Source of the DNA: Deltaproteobacteria bacterium
GTDB lineage: Bacteria; Desulfobacterota; Desulfuromonadia; Desulfuromonadales; Geopsychrobacteraceae
Length of the DNA: 64,000 bases
Direction: 5' to 3'
NCBI GenBank assembly: GCA_024279255.1
Contig: JAJRRT010000049.1
Coordinates: 26,069-90,068 of the forward strand
The position numbers and the translations under genes are program-made. The notes under the pieces are model-generated. The model did no database searches. It saw only the letters and a list, made by a program, of their open reading frames with translations, and was not told the origin of the DNA. Positions within the stretch are counted from its first letter, which is position 1. Each line of letters starts with the position of its first letter. Positions 44,889-54,240 of this stretch are shown here, piece after piece.

Positions 44889-45476
44889 CTATTTAAGGTC
44901 AATCGTTGTTGTATTGGAATCCAGATTGCTGATGTCGCCGACGCCGCTCACATCGCGAAAGTTTTCGCGACCGGCGCTACCACCTAGTTGGCTGTAGCCA
45001 CTGTCGCTGTCATCGTAAAGCAGGCGTGCCTCAACCATACTGGAGGTACGGCCGTCAGGGGCAACGGCTTCGACATTGACCATAACCAGTTGGTCGGTAT
45101 CTATGCCGTAATCACTATCGCCGTCATTGTTGTCTTTGATGAAAACCTGCAGTGTCAACGGAGGAGATGTTGTAAACCCAGCAGGTTCAAGTGTGGTACT
45201 GCGCATGTAAAGATCGGCAGCGGGGGTGATGTTTGCGGGATCTGGGTCGAGAATGTTCTGCCAGTAGTCACTGGCGATGTATTGATCGCTCAACTGCAGG
45301 CGTGCGCTGTCGACCCCGGCGCTGGCTGCGTAATAGGCTTTGGTCTTCAGCCCTTCTGTGACAGTGCCGCGGGTTGAACGCAGAACCTTATACCCGACCA
45401 GGGATACGATAACCATCATGATCGCGGTCATCATGAGAACCGTCAGCAGGGCAATGCCCCGTTCATCGCGCAACAT
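44889..45476 (-). CDS. pilX: Minor pilin assembly protein PilX-like (operon B)
   Basis: A 195-residue protein whose N terminus DERGIALLTVLMMTAIMMVI is the PilX_N pattern: charged residues, Gly-Ile in place of the usual Gly-Phe, and a long hydrophobic helix. AYYAASAGVDSARLQL follows, as in other PilX proteins. It overlaps the pilW gene by 14 bases and precedes pilY1. Confidence 0.85.
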   Translation of the reverse strand: MLRDERGIALLTVLMMTAIMMVIVSLVGYKVLRSTRGTVTEGLKTKAYYAASAGVDSARLQLSDQYIASDYWQNILDPDPANITPAADLYMRSTTLEPAGFTTSPPLTLQVFIKDNNDGDSDYGIDTDQLVMVNVEAVAPDGRTSSMVEARLLYDDSDSGYSQLGGSAGRENFRDVSGVGDISNLDSNTTTIDLK

Positions 45477-46536
45477 AGTTCTTTACCTCCACATCTTCTG
45501 TTATGACCAGCCTGCGGAACGCATCGTTGTACGGGCCATAGGTTCCAGCAGGAATGTTTGATCCCGTCTTTGGTCCCATCTGCGAAGAATAGTCCGTGGT
45601 GTTGGTAAGTCCCTTTTGTGGATTGAGGCTGCGCACCAGCAGGTAGAAACGAATGACACGGATATCCTCGGCGTGGGCCGGGTTATCCTCCCAGGTGCCA
45701 TCTATCAGGTAGCGAACCTGAAAACCATCGACGCTACGGTCGAGAATTGTTGCCGGGGGTGCAGAGAGATCGTCAATTAGCAGCTGAGATTCGCCCCCCG
45801 AGGTTGCAACGTAAAATCGCTTGGCGCGAACTTTAAGAATTTCACTCCCCTCGGAAATATCTTCGCGCAGATCATCGCCTGCTTTTAACTTGATGGTTGC
45901 CTGGACAACGGCCGCAGTGATTCCCGTAAACTGGACCCCCTTATCGGCGTCATTGAGTAAGGGATATCCACGTTTGTGGTTCTCAAAGGCAATATTGTTA
46001 TAAGAGGTGTCAGCCTGCAGGCCAAGGTGGGCACGGCGATCGTCTGCGGAACTAATAAGGTTTCCGTTCGAAGTTTGGAATTCATCCCGGGGAATTTCAA
46101 TTTTTATGTTTGTTCCACCTGAGGCAACGTTCTCGAAGGCTACAACCTTGGGGAAGAAGGATTCGGCTTTCAGGATGGTGATCTCGTCATCGGCATTGTT
46201 GCTGTTGTTGACCAGGATCGTGGCGTCATAGTTTGTCGTATTGACGGTAATTGAGGGCTCAGGACGCCGGCCGAGCATGAAACCCGCCATGCCCAGTTCT
46301 CTACTCAGATAAATAGACAGACGCTGGGCCCGGTCAGCAAGGTCATTTTTACTGATCTCCCTGACGCCCTGGTCCTGGAACTGTATGAGCGCCGGGAACA
46401 TGAAGGCTGATACCGTGGCCATGATGGTCAGAGCAATCAGCACCTCAAGCAGACTGAAACCCTTGTGAGAGAGCAGTTGGGGTGGCAGGAAGTTTCTGGC
46501 CTCCCGGTTATTCGATAATGATGGTGCTGGTGTCAT
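45463..46536 (-). CDS. pilW: Minor pilin PilW-like (operon B)
   Basis: The product has 357 residues from the ATG at 46536; longer in-frame starts overlap pilV too far. The leader is unusually long (about 26 residues) before the processing site HKG/FSLLEVLIALTIM. The Glu at +5 is present. The rest is a large globular pilin domain with a LAD.AQRLS...SRELGMAGF segment typical of PilW. It overlaps both pilV and pilX. Confidence 0.85.
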   Translation of the reverse strand: MTPAPSLSNNREARNFLPPQLLSHKGFSLLEVLIALTIMATVSAFMFPALIQFQDQGVREISKNDLADRAQRLSIYLSRELGMAGFMLGRRPEPSITVNTTNYDATILVNNSNNADDEITILKAESFFPKVVAFENVASGGTNIKIEIPRDEFQTSNGNLISSADDRRAHLGLQADTSYNNIAFENHKRGYPLLNDADKGVQFTGITAAVVQATIKLKAGDDLREDISEGSEILKVRAKRFYVATSGGESQLLIDDLSAPPATILDRSVDGFQVRYLIDGTWEDNPAHAEDIRVIRFYLLVRSLNPQKGLTNTTDYSSQMGPKTGSNIPAGTYGPYNDAFRRLVITEDVEVKNYVAR

Positions 46537-47038
46537 AGTTGTGAGCCTGTCCTCTGTAAGTCCAGTCGATCGTGACATCGCAGTCAAATCGACGATTGGC
46601 AGGAACGGTAACGATCTGGGTGCAATCAATAGCGTACTGGAAACGGGAATCTATGGGGTCGGGGGCTTGGGCGACATCCGGGACGTTGAGCGCTGATGTG
46701 GATGTTGGCCTCCAGCTTTGAGTGTGCAGCCAGTCAACCCAGCGGCTGGCAACGGCAATGCTGTCATTGCGCACTTGATTGCGCTGGTTCAGATGCATGT
46801 TGGAAATCATAAGGGGCAGGGCGCCTAGACTGACGATCATGAAGATTGACAGGGAAACCATTAACTCAATCAGAGAAAAGCCATGCGTTCCTAGTTGTCT
46901 GTAAAGTTTTGGAGTGGGGGTATCGGATTGATGCGGAGGATATTTGTCAGCGTTATGTCGCCGCTTGAAATGTAAAAATGCCGTCTGCTCAGCTTGAGAC
47001 TGATCAATACGGCATAAGTGTGTTGACTTTTGTAGCAT
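46508..47038 (-). CDS. pilV: Minor pilin PilV-like (operon B, first gene)
   Basis: A 176-residue protein with an extraordinarily long leader of about 53 residues before THG/FSLIELMVSLSIF. The start at 47038 has a seven-G ribosome binding site (47043-47049) four bases away. A shorter leader would need a non-ATG start, as no internal Met is available. Cys residues in the C-terminal part (YAIDCTQI, FDCDVTI) may form a disulphide. Confidence 0.8.
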   Translation of the reverse strand: MLQKSTHLCRIDQSQAEQTAFLHFKRRHNADKYPPHQSDTPTPKLYRQLGTHGFSLIELMVSLSIFMIVSLGALPLMISNMHLNQRNQVRNDSIAVASRWVDWLHTQSWRPTSTSALNVPDVAQAPDPIDSRFQYAIDCTQIVTVPANRRFDCDVTIDWTYRGQAHNYDTSTIIIE

Positions 47039-47082
47039 ATCGCCCCCCCATGTAGCAGTACTCTTTCATTCTAAAACAGTAA

Positions 47083-47112
47083 ATATTATTCTGGATTCAG
47101 TTGTCCTGTCAA
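47083..47112 (-). promoter_or_regulatory. Sigma-70-like promoter for minor pilin operon B
   Basis: On the minus strand TTGACA (47107-47112) and TAATAT (47083-47088) are separated by 18 bases, about 45 bases before the pilV ATG. No GG-N10-GC sigma-54 element was seen here, unlike operon A. Confidence 0.65.
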
Positions 47113-47251
47113 GAGCTTTTAATTAAAGAGCGGTCTATGCTGGCTCTGAAGGGGGGGAGAATACAGAGGAATTATTGTTGAAAACTGCCGATAATGGTAT
47201 GAAGTCAGATCAGTTTAATATCTTCGGGCATTAATTTGAAGGAGAAGGCCA

Positions 47252-48298
47252 GTGACCAGGTTGCCAATATATAGAGTAGGAATCAGCGCCTTCATGAAGT
47301 CTCTTAGGTTATTGATACTGCTTTTTTCGATGCAGGCTTTTTTCATTCTTCCCTTTAATGAGCTTCCTGCTCTGGGGATTGGTGCCGTACTCGCTGCTGA
47401 GGGTAACGCTTATTTAATTGCACAGCGTGAAAAAATTGAAGATGCAACGGGTGCGGTTTTGGTCGATGGCCGCATGTTGGGCTCGGGGGTAATCGTTTCA
47501 GCGGATGGGCTGATTCTTACCGCACTTCATGTGGTCTCCGCCGGGAGCCGTTATCGTCTCCTTTCAAAAAAATATGGCTCACTTCCGTTGAACGTCATTG
47601 CCACAGATCCTGGACACGATATTGCTTTGCTAAAAGCTCCAGAATTAAAAGATGGTTACAGCTCTTTGCCTTTGGCTGGGAGCCGGCCAGAAGTTTCGGA
47701 GAGAATTTTTTTGCTCGGGAGCCCTGTTTTTCGCCATGATTTGTGGATTTCTGGTCATGTTGCCCGACAAGAGGATGGATATGAGTGGCAAACCACGGCT
47801 AACCGTTATATTGAAAATACATATGTTACAGCCATGACTCCTGAGGGGACTTCTGGCGGGGCATGGATTAATACTCAGGGTGAAATCGTTGGTCTGCAGA
47901 TTGGGATTATGGTGAAACGCGGCCAGTTGATGGGGATCTCCTACATGGCACCAATTGATGCCTTAGAGGTAATGCTGGCCTCAGAAAACGAGGTTTATAC
48001 CCCTTTTCTGGCTTGTATTCTGGAGGAGACGTGGGAGCTGTCTCCTCAGACGCTTAAACGTTATCCAGAGGGGACAACAGGCTTAGTGGTCGGTCGTCTG
48101 CATTCCAGTAGCCCTTTTGTTGCAGCGAGGGTTCACAGTGGCGAAGTTATCACCAGACTTAATGGGGACCCTGTGGAATTCAGGGATGATTTTCTAAGGA
48201 CCTTACGAAGGTTTGGCCCCAGATCGTCAGTGGTCTTAAAGGTGCTTGCAATTGACGGGAAAACACATCGGAATGTTAATATTACCCTTCCGCGTTGA
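47252..48298 (+). CDS. Exported trypsin-like serine protease with C-terminal PDZ domain
   Basis: The 348-residue protein starts at GTG 47252, with AAGGAGAAGG upstream. A hydrophobic export segment spans about 15-48. The S1 triad is His in LTALHVVSAG, Asp in DPGHDIALL and Ser in EGTSGGAWI (GTSGG instead of the usual GNSGG). A PDZ-like region follows (GLVVGRLHSSSPFVAARVHS, then GEVITRLNGDPV). It is DegP/HtrA-like but with one PDZ. It lies between the two pilin operons on the opposite strand and could process or remove envelope proteins. Confidence 0.88.
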   Translation: MTRLPIYRVGISAFMKSLRLLILLFSMQAFFILPFNELPALGIGAVLAAEGNAYLIAQREKIEDATGAVLVDGRMLGSGVIVSADGLILTALHVVSAGSRYRLLSKKYGSLPLNVIATDPGHDIALLKAPELKDGYSSLPLAGSRPEVSERIFLLGSPVFRHDLWISGHVARQEDGYEWQTTANRYIENTYVTAMTPEGTSGGAWINTQGEIVGLQIGIMVKRGQLMGISYMAPIDALEVMLASENEVYTPFLACILEETWELSPQTLKRYPEGTTGLVVGRLHSSSPFVAARVHSGEVITRLNGDPVEFRDDFLRTLRRFGPRSSVVLKVLAIDGKTHRNVNITLPR

Positions 48299-48331
48299 GT
48301 CTTCGCGGTTCAGCTGGCGTGGATATCGGCA

Positions 48332-48883
48332 TTAATTCCAGCCCGAACCAGTCCAGCCTTCGGTTATGACGCGACCTGTTGCTGATGGTAGAGACAGGAG
48401 ACTGATCCGAACACGGTAACGTTTGACACCGCTGCCATCTAAAACGCACAGAGAGGTAGAGTCTACACCACTGCCCATAGTCCCAACTTCTCCAGAACCA
48501 TTGGGGTTGAATTCAATACTGGTTTCTGCGGTTGCGGTATTACTGTCACCATCTGACGCAGTATTCGTACAGTTGTCGCCTGAGGCAATTTGAATGTTGG
48601 GTGGTAAGGATTCAAAATCAAGCAGGCTGCTCGCTTTGGTCCCGCCAGGAAGCTGTACCCAGTAATTACCACTATCCAGATCAACCGCCAGCTGAAGCAC
48701 CAATTTGCGGGTTATCGCCAGATCTCTGGTCTGCCGCAGGGCGGATTCAAGTCGCGCCGCAGCATCACGAAATCGGGCATCGGAGAGCCATGCGAAGGTT
48801 GCGGGCATCGAGATAGCCGCAACGACGCCCATGATACCGAGTACCACGAGTAGCTCTATGATGGTCAGGCCTTTTTGGTTCAT
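48332..48883 (-). CDS. Minor pseudopilin, FimT/GspH-like (operon A)
   Basis: A 183-residue protein with a very short leader and the site QKG/LTIIELLVVLGIMG; Leu replaces Phe at +1, and Glu +5 is kept. The SDARFRDAAARLESALRQTR helix and C-terminal end WTGSGWN match GspH/FimT. It is the last gene of operon A, after the lipoprotein gene, and is convergent with the protease gene. Confidence 0.88.
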   Translation of the reverse strand: MNQKGLTIIELLVVLGIMGVVAAISMPATFAWLSDARFRDAAARLESALRQTRDLAITRKLVLQLAVDLDSGNYWVQLPGGTKASSLLDFESLPPNIQIASGDNCTNTASDGDSNTATAETSIEFNPNGSGEVGTMGSGVDSTSLCVLDGSGVKRYRVRISLLSLPSATGRVITEGWTGSGWN

Positions 48884-48902
48884 CGATTCACCACTATCCT
48901 GT

Positions 48903-49814
48903 TCATTGAAGGGTCAGGTCAAAAGTTTGTACGTCTTGATCTCCCAGTGGATCGCTAACAACGATCTCTATCCGTTGAGAGCCCGAAAGATTTGCATCAA
49001 CCAGCCAGTTCAGTAGGCCACTCTGCTGGTCGATTGTCATCCCTTGTGGTCCGCTGTTTAAGCTGTAGACCAGTGTATCCCCATCGACATCTTCTGCAAC
49101 GACCTGATAGCTGTAATTTTCGGCTTTGAATGCCAATGGTGGAGAGGAACTTATGCGGGGAAAAGCATTAGGGATCAGTAGGTCGTCACCGTGAAAGGTT
49201 TCTCCTGCCCCTGAAAAGTCATGTGCGACGATTTCAAGCCCAACGGTGTCACCACGCTCAAAGCGATTTCCCGGTAAAGTGTTCCCGGTCGGATTGTTAA
49301 GTTTTTCCCCGTTTATGAACCATGTATAGGAAAAAGTTATCATATCGTTTTCAGGGTCAATGGCTTTCGGTGTCGCGCGGATATCGACCCCGCGATAAAT
49401 ATAATTGGTAGCGAGATCGACAGAAACGACCTGCGGGGTGGCATTTCCGATCAGGGTTTGCAGCTCGACAACTACCTCGGGGGCTGTCACTTCGACACTG
49501 ACTGTATCTTCGCGGTTGAAATAACTCGAGCTTAAGCTCGAGTTATGCGCTGCGGATATGGTCGCTCCATTGACTTTCCAATGATAGCTGGGCTGACTGG
49601 CAGCGCCATACAGAACCACCTTTAGATCTGTTGTGCTGGTCGCTGGTGTCGGCAGCAGTTCAGCGGAGAGTGATGCAGAGGAGGTCACAGCAGACTCAAC
49701 AGGGTTTGGCCCAGCTGCAGGTTTCTGCGGTGCAGAGGTTTGTTCCTTGCTGCAAGCAGCAAGGAACAAACCTCCACAAAGAGTAAGTACGATAAATAGG
49801 TTACGCAAGGTCAT
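48903..49814 (-). CDS. Lipoprotein with Ig/cadherin-like domains (operon A)
   Basis: The protein has 303 residues from ATG 49814 (MTLRNLF), with AGAGGG upstream. The lipobox is LFLAAC. After a Ser/Pro/Thr linker it reads as two Ig-like beta domains (TTDLKVVLYG...; AIDPENDMITFSYTWFINGE) and a C-terminal He_PIG-like cadherin domain (AEDVDGDTLVYSLNSGPQGM). It may anchor or guide the PilY1 protein. The coding sequence contains two long perfect palindromes (49521-49546 and 49735-49774). Confidence 0.82.
   Translation of the reverse strand: MTLRNLFIVLTLCGGLFLAACSKEQTSAPQKPAAGPNPVESAVTSSASLSAELLPTPATSTTDLKVVLYGAASQPSYHWKVNGATISAAHNSSLSSSYFNREDTVSVEVTAPEVVVELQTLIGNATPQVVSVDLATNYIYRGVDIRATPKAIDPENDMITFSYTWFINGEKLNNPTGNTLPGNRFERGDTVGLEIVAHDFSGAGETFHGDDLLIPNAFPRISSSPPLAFKAENYSYQVVAEDVDGDTLVYSLNSGPQGMTIDQQSGLLNWLVDANLSGSQRIEIVVSDPLGDQDVQTFDLTLQ
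49521..49546. repeat. Perfect 26-bp palindrome within the lipoprotein gene
   Basis: The sequence from ATAACTCGAGCTT onward reads identically on both strands over 26 bases, with no unpaired centre. Within the gene it encodes the HNSSLSSSYF region between the first and second Ig-like segments. Confidence 0.95.
49735..49774. repeat. Perfect 19-bp inverted repeat with 2-bp centre at the lipobox
   Basis: Bases 49735-49753 (GAGGTTTGTTCCTTGCTGC) and 49756-49774 are exact reverse complements separated by AA. The repeat spans the codons for the GLFLAACSKEQT lipobox region of the lipoprotein. As RNA it would form a very stable hairpin close to the start codon. Confidence 0.95.
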
Positions 49815-49835
49815 AGTCACCCTCTGATTTACCGG

Positions 49836-52800
49836 TTATTCCTGACGCCAGTAAATCGGGAATATCAGTGATTTTGGTTTCGTTGGGGCTTTGCACAAGC
49901 CGCCTCCACAACCAATCTTCCCCCCTGGTTCGCCTTTTTGCGGGATGACAATAACAACCCCGGAGGGGATCCCTGATCCGATGTTGACATGTCGGTCTGA
50001 GCGGCGTCCAACACCGCCATCTATATCAGCGCGGCCATTATTTAAAGTCGTTTCGAGGTCGTTGCCTTTGTCATAGTTGAAGACCGCCTGGCCATTTTTG
50101 TAATCAACCGCATAGAGCAGCGCGGCGCCGAGGTTTCCTGCCAGGCAAGGGTCGGTGGTGACGATATTAGGAGAATATGTTGAGAAGTACAACACCTCGT
50201 TGAAAACCACCGGTGGCGACAACATTTTTTCGCCGGAATTCAGATCGAGTTTGATGAACCAGCCCTCCCCATTGTAAAGAGCCAGGTCGGTGTCTGCTAT
50301 GAGCTCGGCGAGGGTGGTCGATGTGGTACCGGCATTCGTATTGGCAACGGCGAGCTCTGCACCGGTGACGCTGTCGGCCTGAAGAAAGTTCTCGGTCAGA
50401 TTGACCAGACTGGCCTCTGTAAATGGAATATTTGTGTCGCCCTTGTCCTTGACCGAATAAACCCGGTCCATGACGGCCTCATTCAGAGGGTGCGGCCGGT
50501 CACCCGTGCCGAAATAAATGCCATAATAGCCCTGCTCAAATACGACTGAAGGGGGATAGAAGATTTTACGTCCGTTGGTTGCCGGGTTTTCTCCAGAGAC
50601 GGTGACATCACTGGGGTTGGACTTGAAGATGATCTTGGCATCCCAGTTCGCAATATTGCTGTCGCCAATACGGAAACGCCACATTTGACCGCCGGTATCG
50701 CCGACATAGAGGCGGTCTGTCAGACCGTTGAAGTCGGTATCAAGTGCGGTAATGTCAGATGGGATAGAGAAGGTCGGGTTATCTGACACACGGGTTGAAG
50801 AGTAGACATATTCCCAGGTTTTGGTTGGTGTCGTCGCGACAGTCGGTGCCCCACTTGAACTGAGAGTTGCAACCTGAATCGCGTAGATACCGCGGCCTTT
50901 GGGGTGCCACTGCGAAGCGCCACCAGCGCTGGTGGTTGCTCCGGCGCCATTATTGACCAGGGTTGTTGTCTCGGTGGTATCGTCAGTCCCGCTGGGGAAA
51001 TCTTGCCGATTTCCGAAGCGCAGATCTTCATTGTTGTCATAACCGGCGCCGACAAAGGCGACGACTGTCTTGACCCCGGCAATCTTTACGGTACCGATGG
51101 TCGGTTCCGCCCAGGTCTCACCCAGCTCCTCGAACATGAGATTTCCCGAGCCATCAACCGTTGTGTTGTCGACCTCCCACAGTAAAACGGGAGCCAGGGG
51201 ATTAGTCACATCGAGGGCATAGTAGACCCCGCGTGAGCCGGTCGCAGGTAAGGTATCCATGCCACCCCCGCGCCGCAGACCAAAGATCATTACGACCTTG
51301 TCGCCGTCGCCCGATTCAATATTACCATCGTTGTCTGCATCGTAGCGATAGATCGTAGCGGAGGCATCAACGTAGTAGTTGTGGATGGTGGAGTGCAGGT
51401 TGCGCATGTATGGCAATACTGACGGTGGTATAAAGGACCAGAGCTCTTTGCCGTCGGCATCACGGAAAGCGTGTAGCATGCCATCGTTGGTTCCGGTAAA
51501 GACAACTGTTTTATTGACCGCCGTATTAGCCTCATTGGTTGCGTTAAAGGTGTAGGACGCGTAGTCAACGATCACCGGCTTGAAATGAAGCAGATCGCCG
51601 AGCATCCATTCCCGGTTATCGACGAAAGAGAGATCGCCATCATCATCGAAAACATCAATTCCGTGCACATAGTCGATGATTTTATCGACTTCGGGAGTGC
51701 CAGGTACTCCTAGCAGGGCGGCGGTGATGGCATTGTTGGTCTTGGAAAAGCGGTTGTTGGTATGGGTCAGAGCACTGGTGCCTGTACTGGTCTTGGTATA
51801 GATAAGGCGCGGGTCGGTGGAAAGGTTTCGGTCCTTGAGGATTCCCCCCACTCCTCCACGGTCAGTAATGCCGGCGTCAGGAGAACCCGTAGGGGTCCAG
51901 AAGGATTCAGACGTCACCACGAACTTGCCGTTGACATCGGTCGCTAAAGCATTGTTCTTGTCGACGATGTCTCCATTGTCATTAAGACCATATTTTTTCA
52001 AATTTCCGCGCCAGTCGGAATTTGGGATCGGCTTGAAAAATCCGAGATAGACACGGCTGCCGCTGTAAGTCCTGTTTTCAGGGCTGGTTGGGACCACCGG
52101 GGCGACGAAGGAGGAGTCGACGTCGAGAATTCGGCCGATGATTGCATCGAAGGCTCCGGCCAGCGATTGGTAATCTTTCGCCCAGTAGGCCTTTCCGCCG
52201 CCGTTGTAAGAGGTGTCTTCGAGCAACTGAATGGCCGCAGCATCCGCATTGGGATCGAGAGCAAAACCGATGGTAAAGGTTGTGGCATGCTGAATCCCGG
52301 GGTGGCCGATATTGCCAGAGGGGACTCCATCGACGGAGAGATCTGCGGTGTTCAGATACTTGGAGACATCGTCCATCGAGTCAGCCAGGTCGTTAGGTTC
52401 CTTGCCATCACCGTCAACATCGCCATTATTCCCGATGGTCTTCAGGTAATTTTCGTCGTCTGCGGTAGAAGCGCCGTCAGAGATGAAGACAATATAGTTG
52501 TCCTGGCAGCTCGCAGAGATGGGGGAGGTATAGCTGACTCCGCTTTGCGATGCACTCGTCAGACCACTGTAGTAGCGCATCGCTTCAAACAGGGTCTCCC
52601 CGAGGGGCGTACTTCCGCCGGTTCCTATCGAACTGATGATTGAGATGAGTTTTTGTCTGTTTGTTACACCGGTCGTAAATTCGAGATCCATATCCTTGAT
52701 GGTGGTCTGGTAGCCGTCAACGGTTAAAAGTCTTCCGCCGTCGCCGCCATTAAAGACCATCAGACCAAAATTGACCCCAAAGGTACTGTTTAGTAGATCA

Positions 52801-53732
52801 GTCAGAATTTTCTTGGCGATCACCATTTTTACTTCAGTTTGGGTTGTGCAGCTTTGCAGTGCCGAGACTGAAGAGGTGTTGCTGGCGCTCCAAGGGACGC
52901 TGACGATTGTCGTGCCGCCACTGGAAGCACTATACCAGTTGAGATAGTTGCCGAGCATATAGCGGCGCGCATCGTCCTTGGTTTCGCAGGTGCCATCGTC
53001 TTTAACTTTCAGATAACCGTGGTATTTTCCCAGAGCCGCAAGTGCGTCGCGGACCTCGGTGCAACTTGAGTCGCTCATATCGGTCGGGAAGTCACCCTTT
53101 TTATCATACTCATCGCAGAGACCGGTCCCGGAGTTGAAATCCTTGCACTTATAAAACTTCTGTGCGGTGCACATATCCTCATAGCGGTTGTCGTCGCTTT
53201 TCCACTCACCACAGAATAGCTGCGAATCGTAGGACACTGTAGGATCGTAGCCTGTACCAATAACGATAGTCGATTCACAGGCGGTTCCGGCGGGGGTCGT
53301 GAGATCGGCATCTTCTTGCCCGGGATTAGCAACGAGCGGGCAATTGTCTGTTCCATCGGGAATTCCGTCACCATCAGTATCAACCACCGGGTCGGTTCCG
53401 CCACCGAGAGGAGTCGGGTCGCAGAGGTCGCCGGTGCCATCACCGTCGGTGTCGAGCTGATCGTTATTCCAGGTGTTGACGCAGTTATCTGAGGTGTCTG
53501 CAATGCCATCGCCATCGGCATCGGGGATATTGATACAGACCTCGATGTCTGTATTCCAACCCATACTTCCGGAGGTATCGAGAACCAGCATGACGTTCGG
53601 CTTGACGGTTGCGGTCTGACCGCCGTAAATGGCGGTATCACCGATATAATCATCAGGATAAGCCAGCACTGTTTGCGGGAGTGCCAGCAGGGCACAAAGA
53701 CCGGCCATGAGAATAAAGGCTGTGGGTTTCAT
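49836..53732 (-). CDS. pilY1: PilY1-like pilus-tip protein with vWA domain and calcium-binding repeats (operon A)
   Basis: The product has 1298 residues from ATG 53732 (AAGGAG upstream). After a signal peptide (ending TVLA) a vWA domain opens with VMLVLDTSGSMGW (the DxSxS MIDAS site). Thrombospondin-3-like loops are inserted straight after it (DADGDGIADTSDNC, DTDGDGTGDLCD, DTDGDGIPDGTDNC). The C-terminal propeller has FTGTNDGMLHAFRDADGKEL and a calcium loop DTDFNGLTDRLYVGD. Many Cys pairs are present. It is the canonical vWA-type PilY1 tip adhesin/mechanosensor; operon B encodes a second one without vWA. Confidence 0.93.
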   Translation of the reverse strand: MKPTAFILMAGLCALLALPQTVLAYPDDYIGDTAIYGGQTATVKPNVMLVLDTSGSMGWNTDIEVCINIPDADGDGIADTSDNCVNTWNNDQLDTDGDGTGDLCDPTPLGGGTDPVVDTDGDGIPDGTDNCPLVANPGQEDADLTTPAGTACESTIVIGTGYDPTVSYDSQLFCGEWKSDDNRYEDMCTAQKFYKCKDFNSGTGLCDEYDKKGDFPTDMSDSSCTEVRDALAALGKYHGYLKVKDDGTCETKDDARRYMLGNYLNWYSASSGGTTIVSVPWSASNTSSVSALQSCTTQTEVKMVIAKKILTDLLNSTFGVNFGLMVFNGGDGGRLLTVDGYQTTIKDMDLEFTTGVTNRQKLISIISSIGTGGSTPLGETLFEAMRYYSGLTSASQSGVSYTSPISASCQDNYIVFISDGASTADDENYLKTIGNNGDVDGDGKEPNDLADSMDDVSKYLNTADLSVDGVPSGNIGHPGIQHATTFTIGFALDPNADAAAIQLLEDTSYNGGGKAYWAKDYQSLAGAFDAIIGRILDVDSSFVAPVVPTSPENRTYSGSRVYLGFFKPIPNSDWRGNLKKYGLNDNGDIVDKNNALATDVNGKFVVTSESFWTPTGSPDAGITDRGGVGGILKDRNLSTDPRLIYTKTSTGTSALTHTNNRFSKTNNAITAALLGVPGTPEVDKIIDYVHGIDVFDDDGDLSFVDNREWMLGDLLHFKPVIVDYASYTFNATNEANTAVNKTVVFTGTNDGMLHAFRDADGKELWSFIPPSVLPYMRNLHSTIHNYYVDASATIYRYDADNDGNIESGDGDKVVMIFGLRRGGGMDTLPATGSRGVYYALDVTNPLAPVLLWEVDNTTVDGSGNLMFEELGETWAEPTIGTVKIAGVKTVVAFVGAGYDNNEDLRFGNRQDFPSGTDDTTETTTLVNNGAGATTSAGGASQWHPKGRGIYAIQVATLSSSGAPTVATTPTKTWEYVYSSTRVSDNPTFSIPSDITALDTDFNGLTDRLYVGDTGGQMWRFRIGDSNIANWDAKIIFKSNPSDVTVSGENPATNGRKIFYPPSVVFEQGYYGIYFGTGDRPHPLNEAVMDRVYSVKDKGDTNIPFTEASLVNLTENFLQADSVTGAELAVANTNAGTTSTTLAELIADTDLALYNGEGWFIKLDLNSGEKMLSPPVVFNEVLYFSTYSPNIVTTDPCLAGNLGAALLYAVDYKNGQAVFNYDKGNDLETTLNNGRADIDGGVGRRSDRHVNIGSGIPSGVVIVIPQKGEPGGKIGCGGGLCKAPTKPKSLIFPIYWRQE

Positions 53733-53809
53733 GGTGTTACTCCTTTGAGACGAATCGGCAGTCATCATCGATATCCTCCCTTTGCTGTGGGAATATCCCG
53801 GCATTGGGG

Positions 53810-54196
53810 TTATTTGTGTGTTTTGGGTTGTGATTGTAGAAAATTCAGGTAGTTCCCCAGGGCCCATTGCATCGGCTCACCCGGATCAAGACAGTTGCCC
53901 GCACGGTCGAGGTTGCCGGTCCAGGTCCCGTAGATATCGATTTTATTGTGGGCCGTTATGCAGTGGATTTGGGTCAGGCGAGTCAGGTCGCGACCGCCTT
54001 GCCACGCCTGAGCCCTGGGAGTGATTGTCGGCGAGGGACGCTTGTAGATAGCGTCCGTTGTGAAGACTCCGCCGTAGGGGATCAGATTATTGTAGATAGT
54101 CGACTCGCTCTTGTCTTTAGCCGCCAACGCTTGAAAGCTGCTTGCTCCGATCAGCAGGGTTGTGACAACCACCATCCAAAAAAAATGCTTTTTCAT
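53810..54196 (-). CDS. Small exported protein of the pilin operon (operon A)
   Basis: The protein has 128 residues from ATG 54196, with GGAGG five bases upstream. A signal peptide (FFWMVVVTTLLIGASSFQALA) precedes a mature part with two Cys (IHCITAHN, GNCLDPGE) that may pair. It ends GNYLNFLQSQPKTHK. I do not recognise a family. Its place between pilX and pilY1, with no equivalent in operon B, suggests a PilY1 partner. Confidence 0.75.
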   Translation of the reverse strand: MKKHFFWMVVVTTLLIGASSFQALAAKDKSESTIYNNLIPYGGVFTTDAIYKRPSPTITPRAQAWQGGRDLTRLTQIHCITAHNKIDIYGTWTGNLDRAGNCLDPGEPMQWALGNYLNFLQSQPKTHK

Positions 54197-54240
54197 ACAA
54201 TCCTCCGTCGGTATCCAGTTCGGCTTACGGTGAAAATCGA

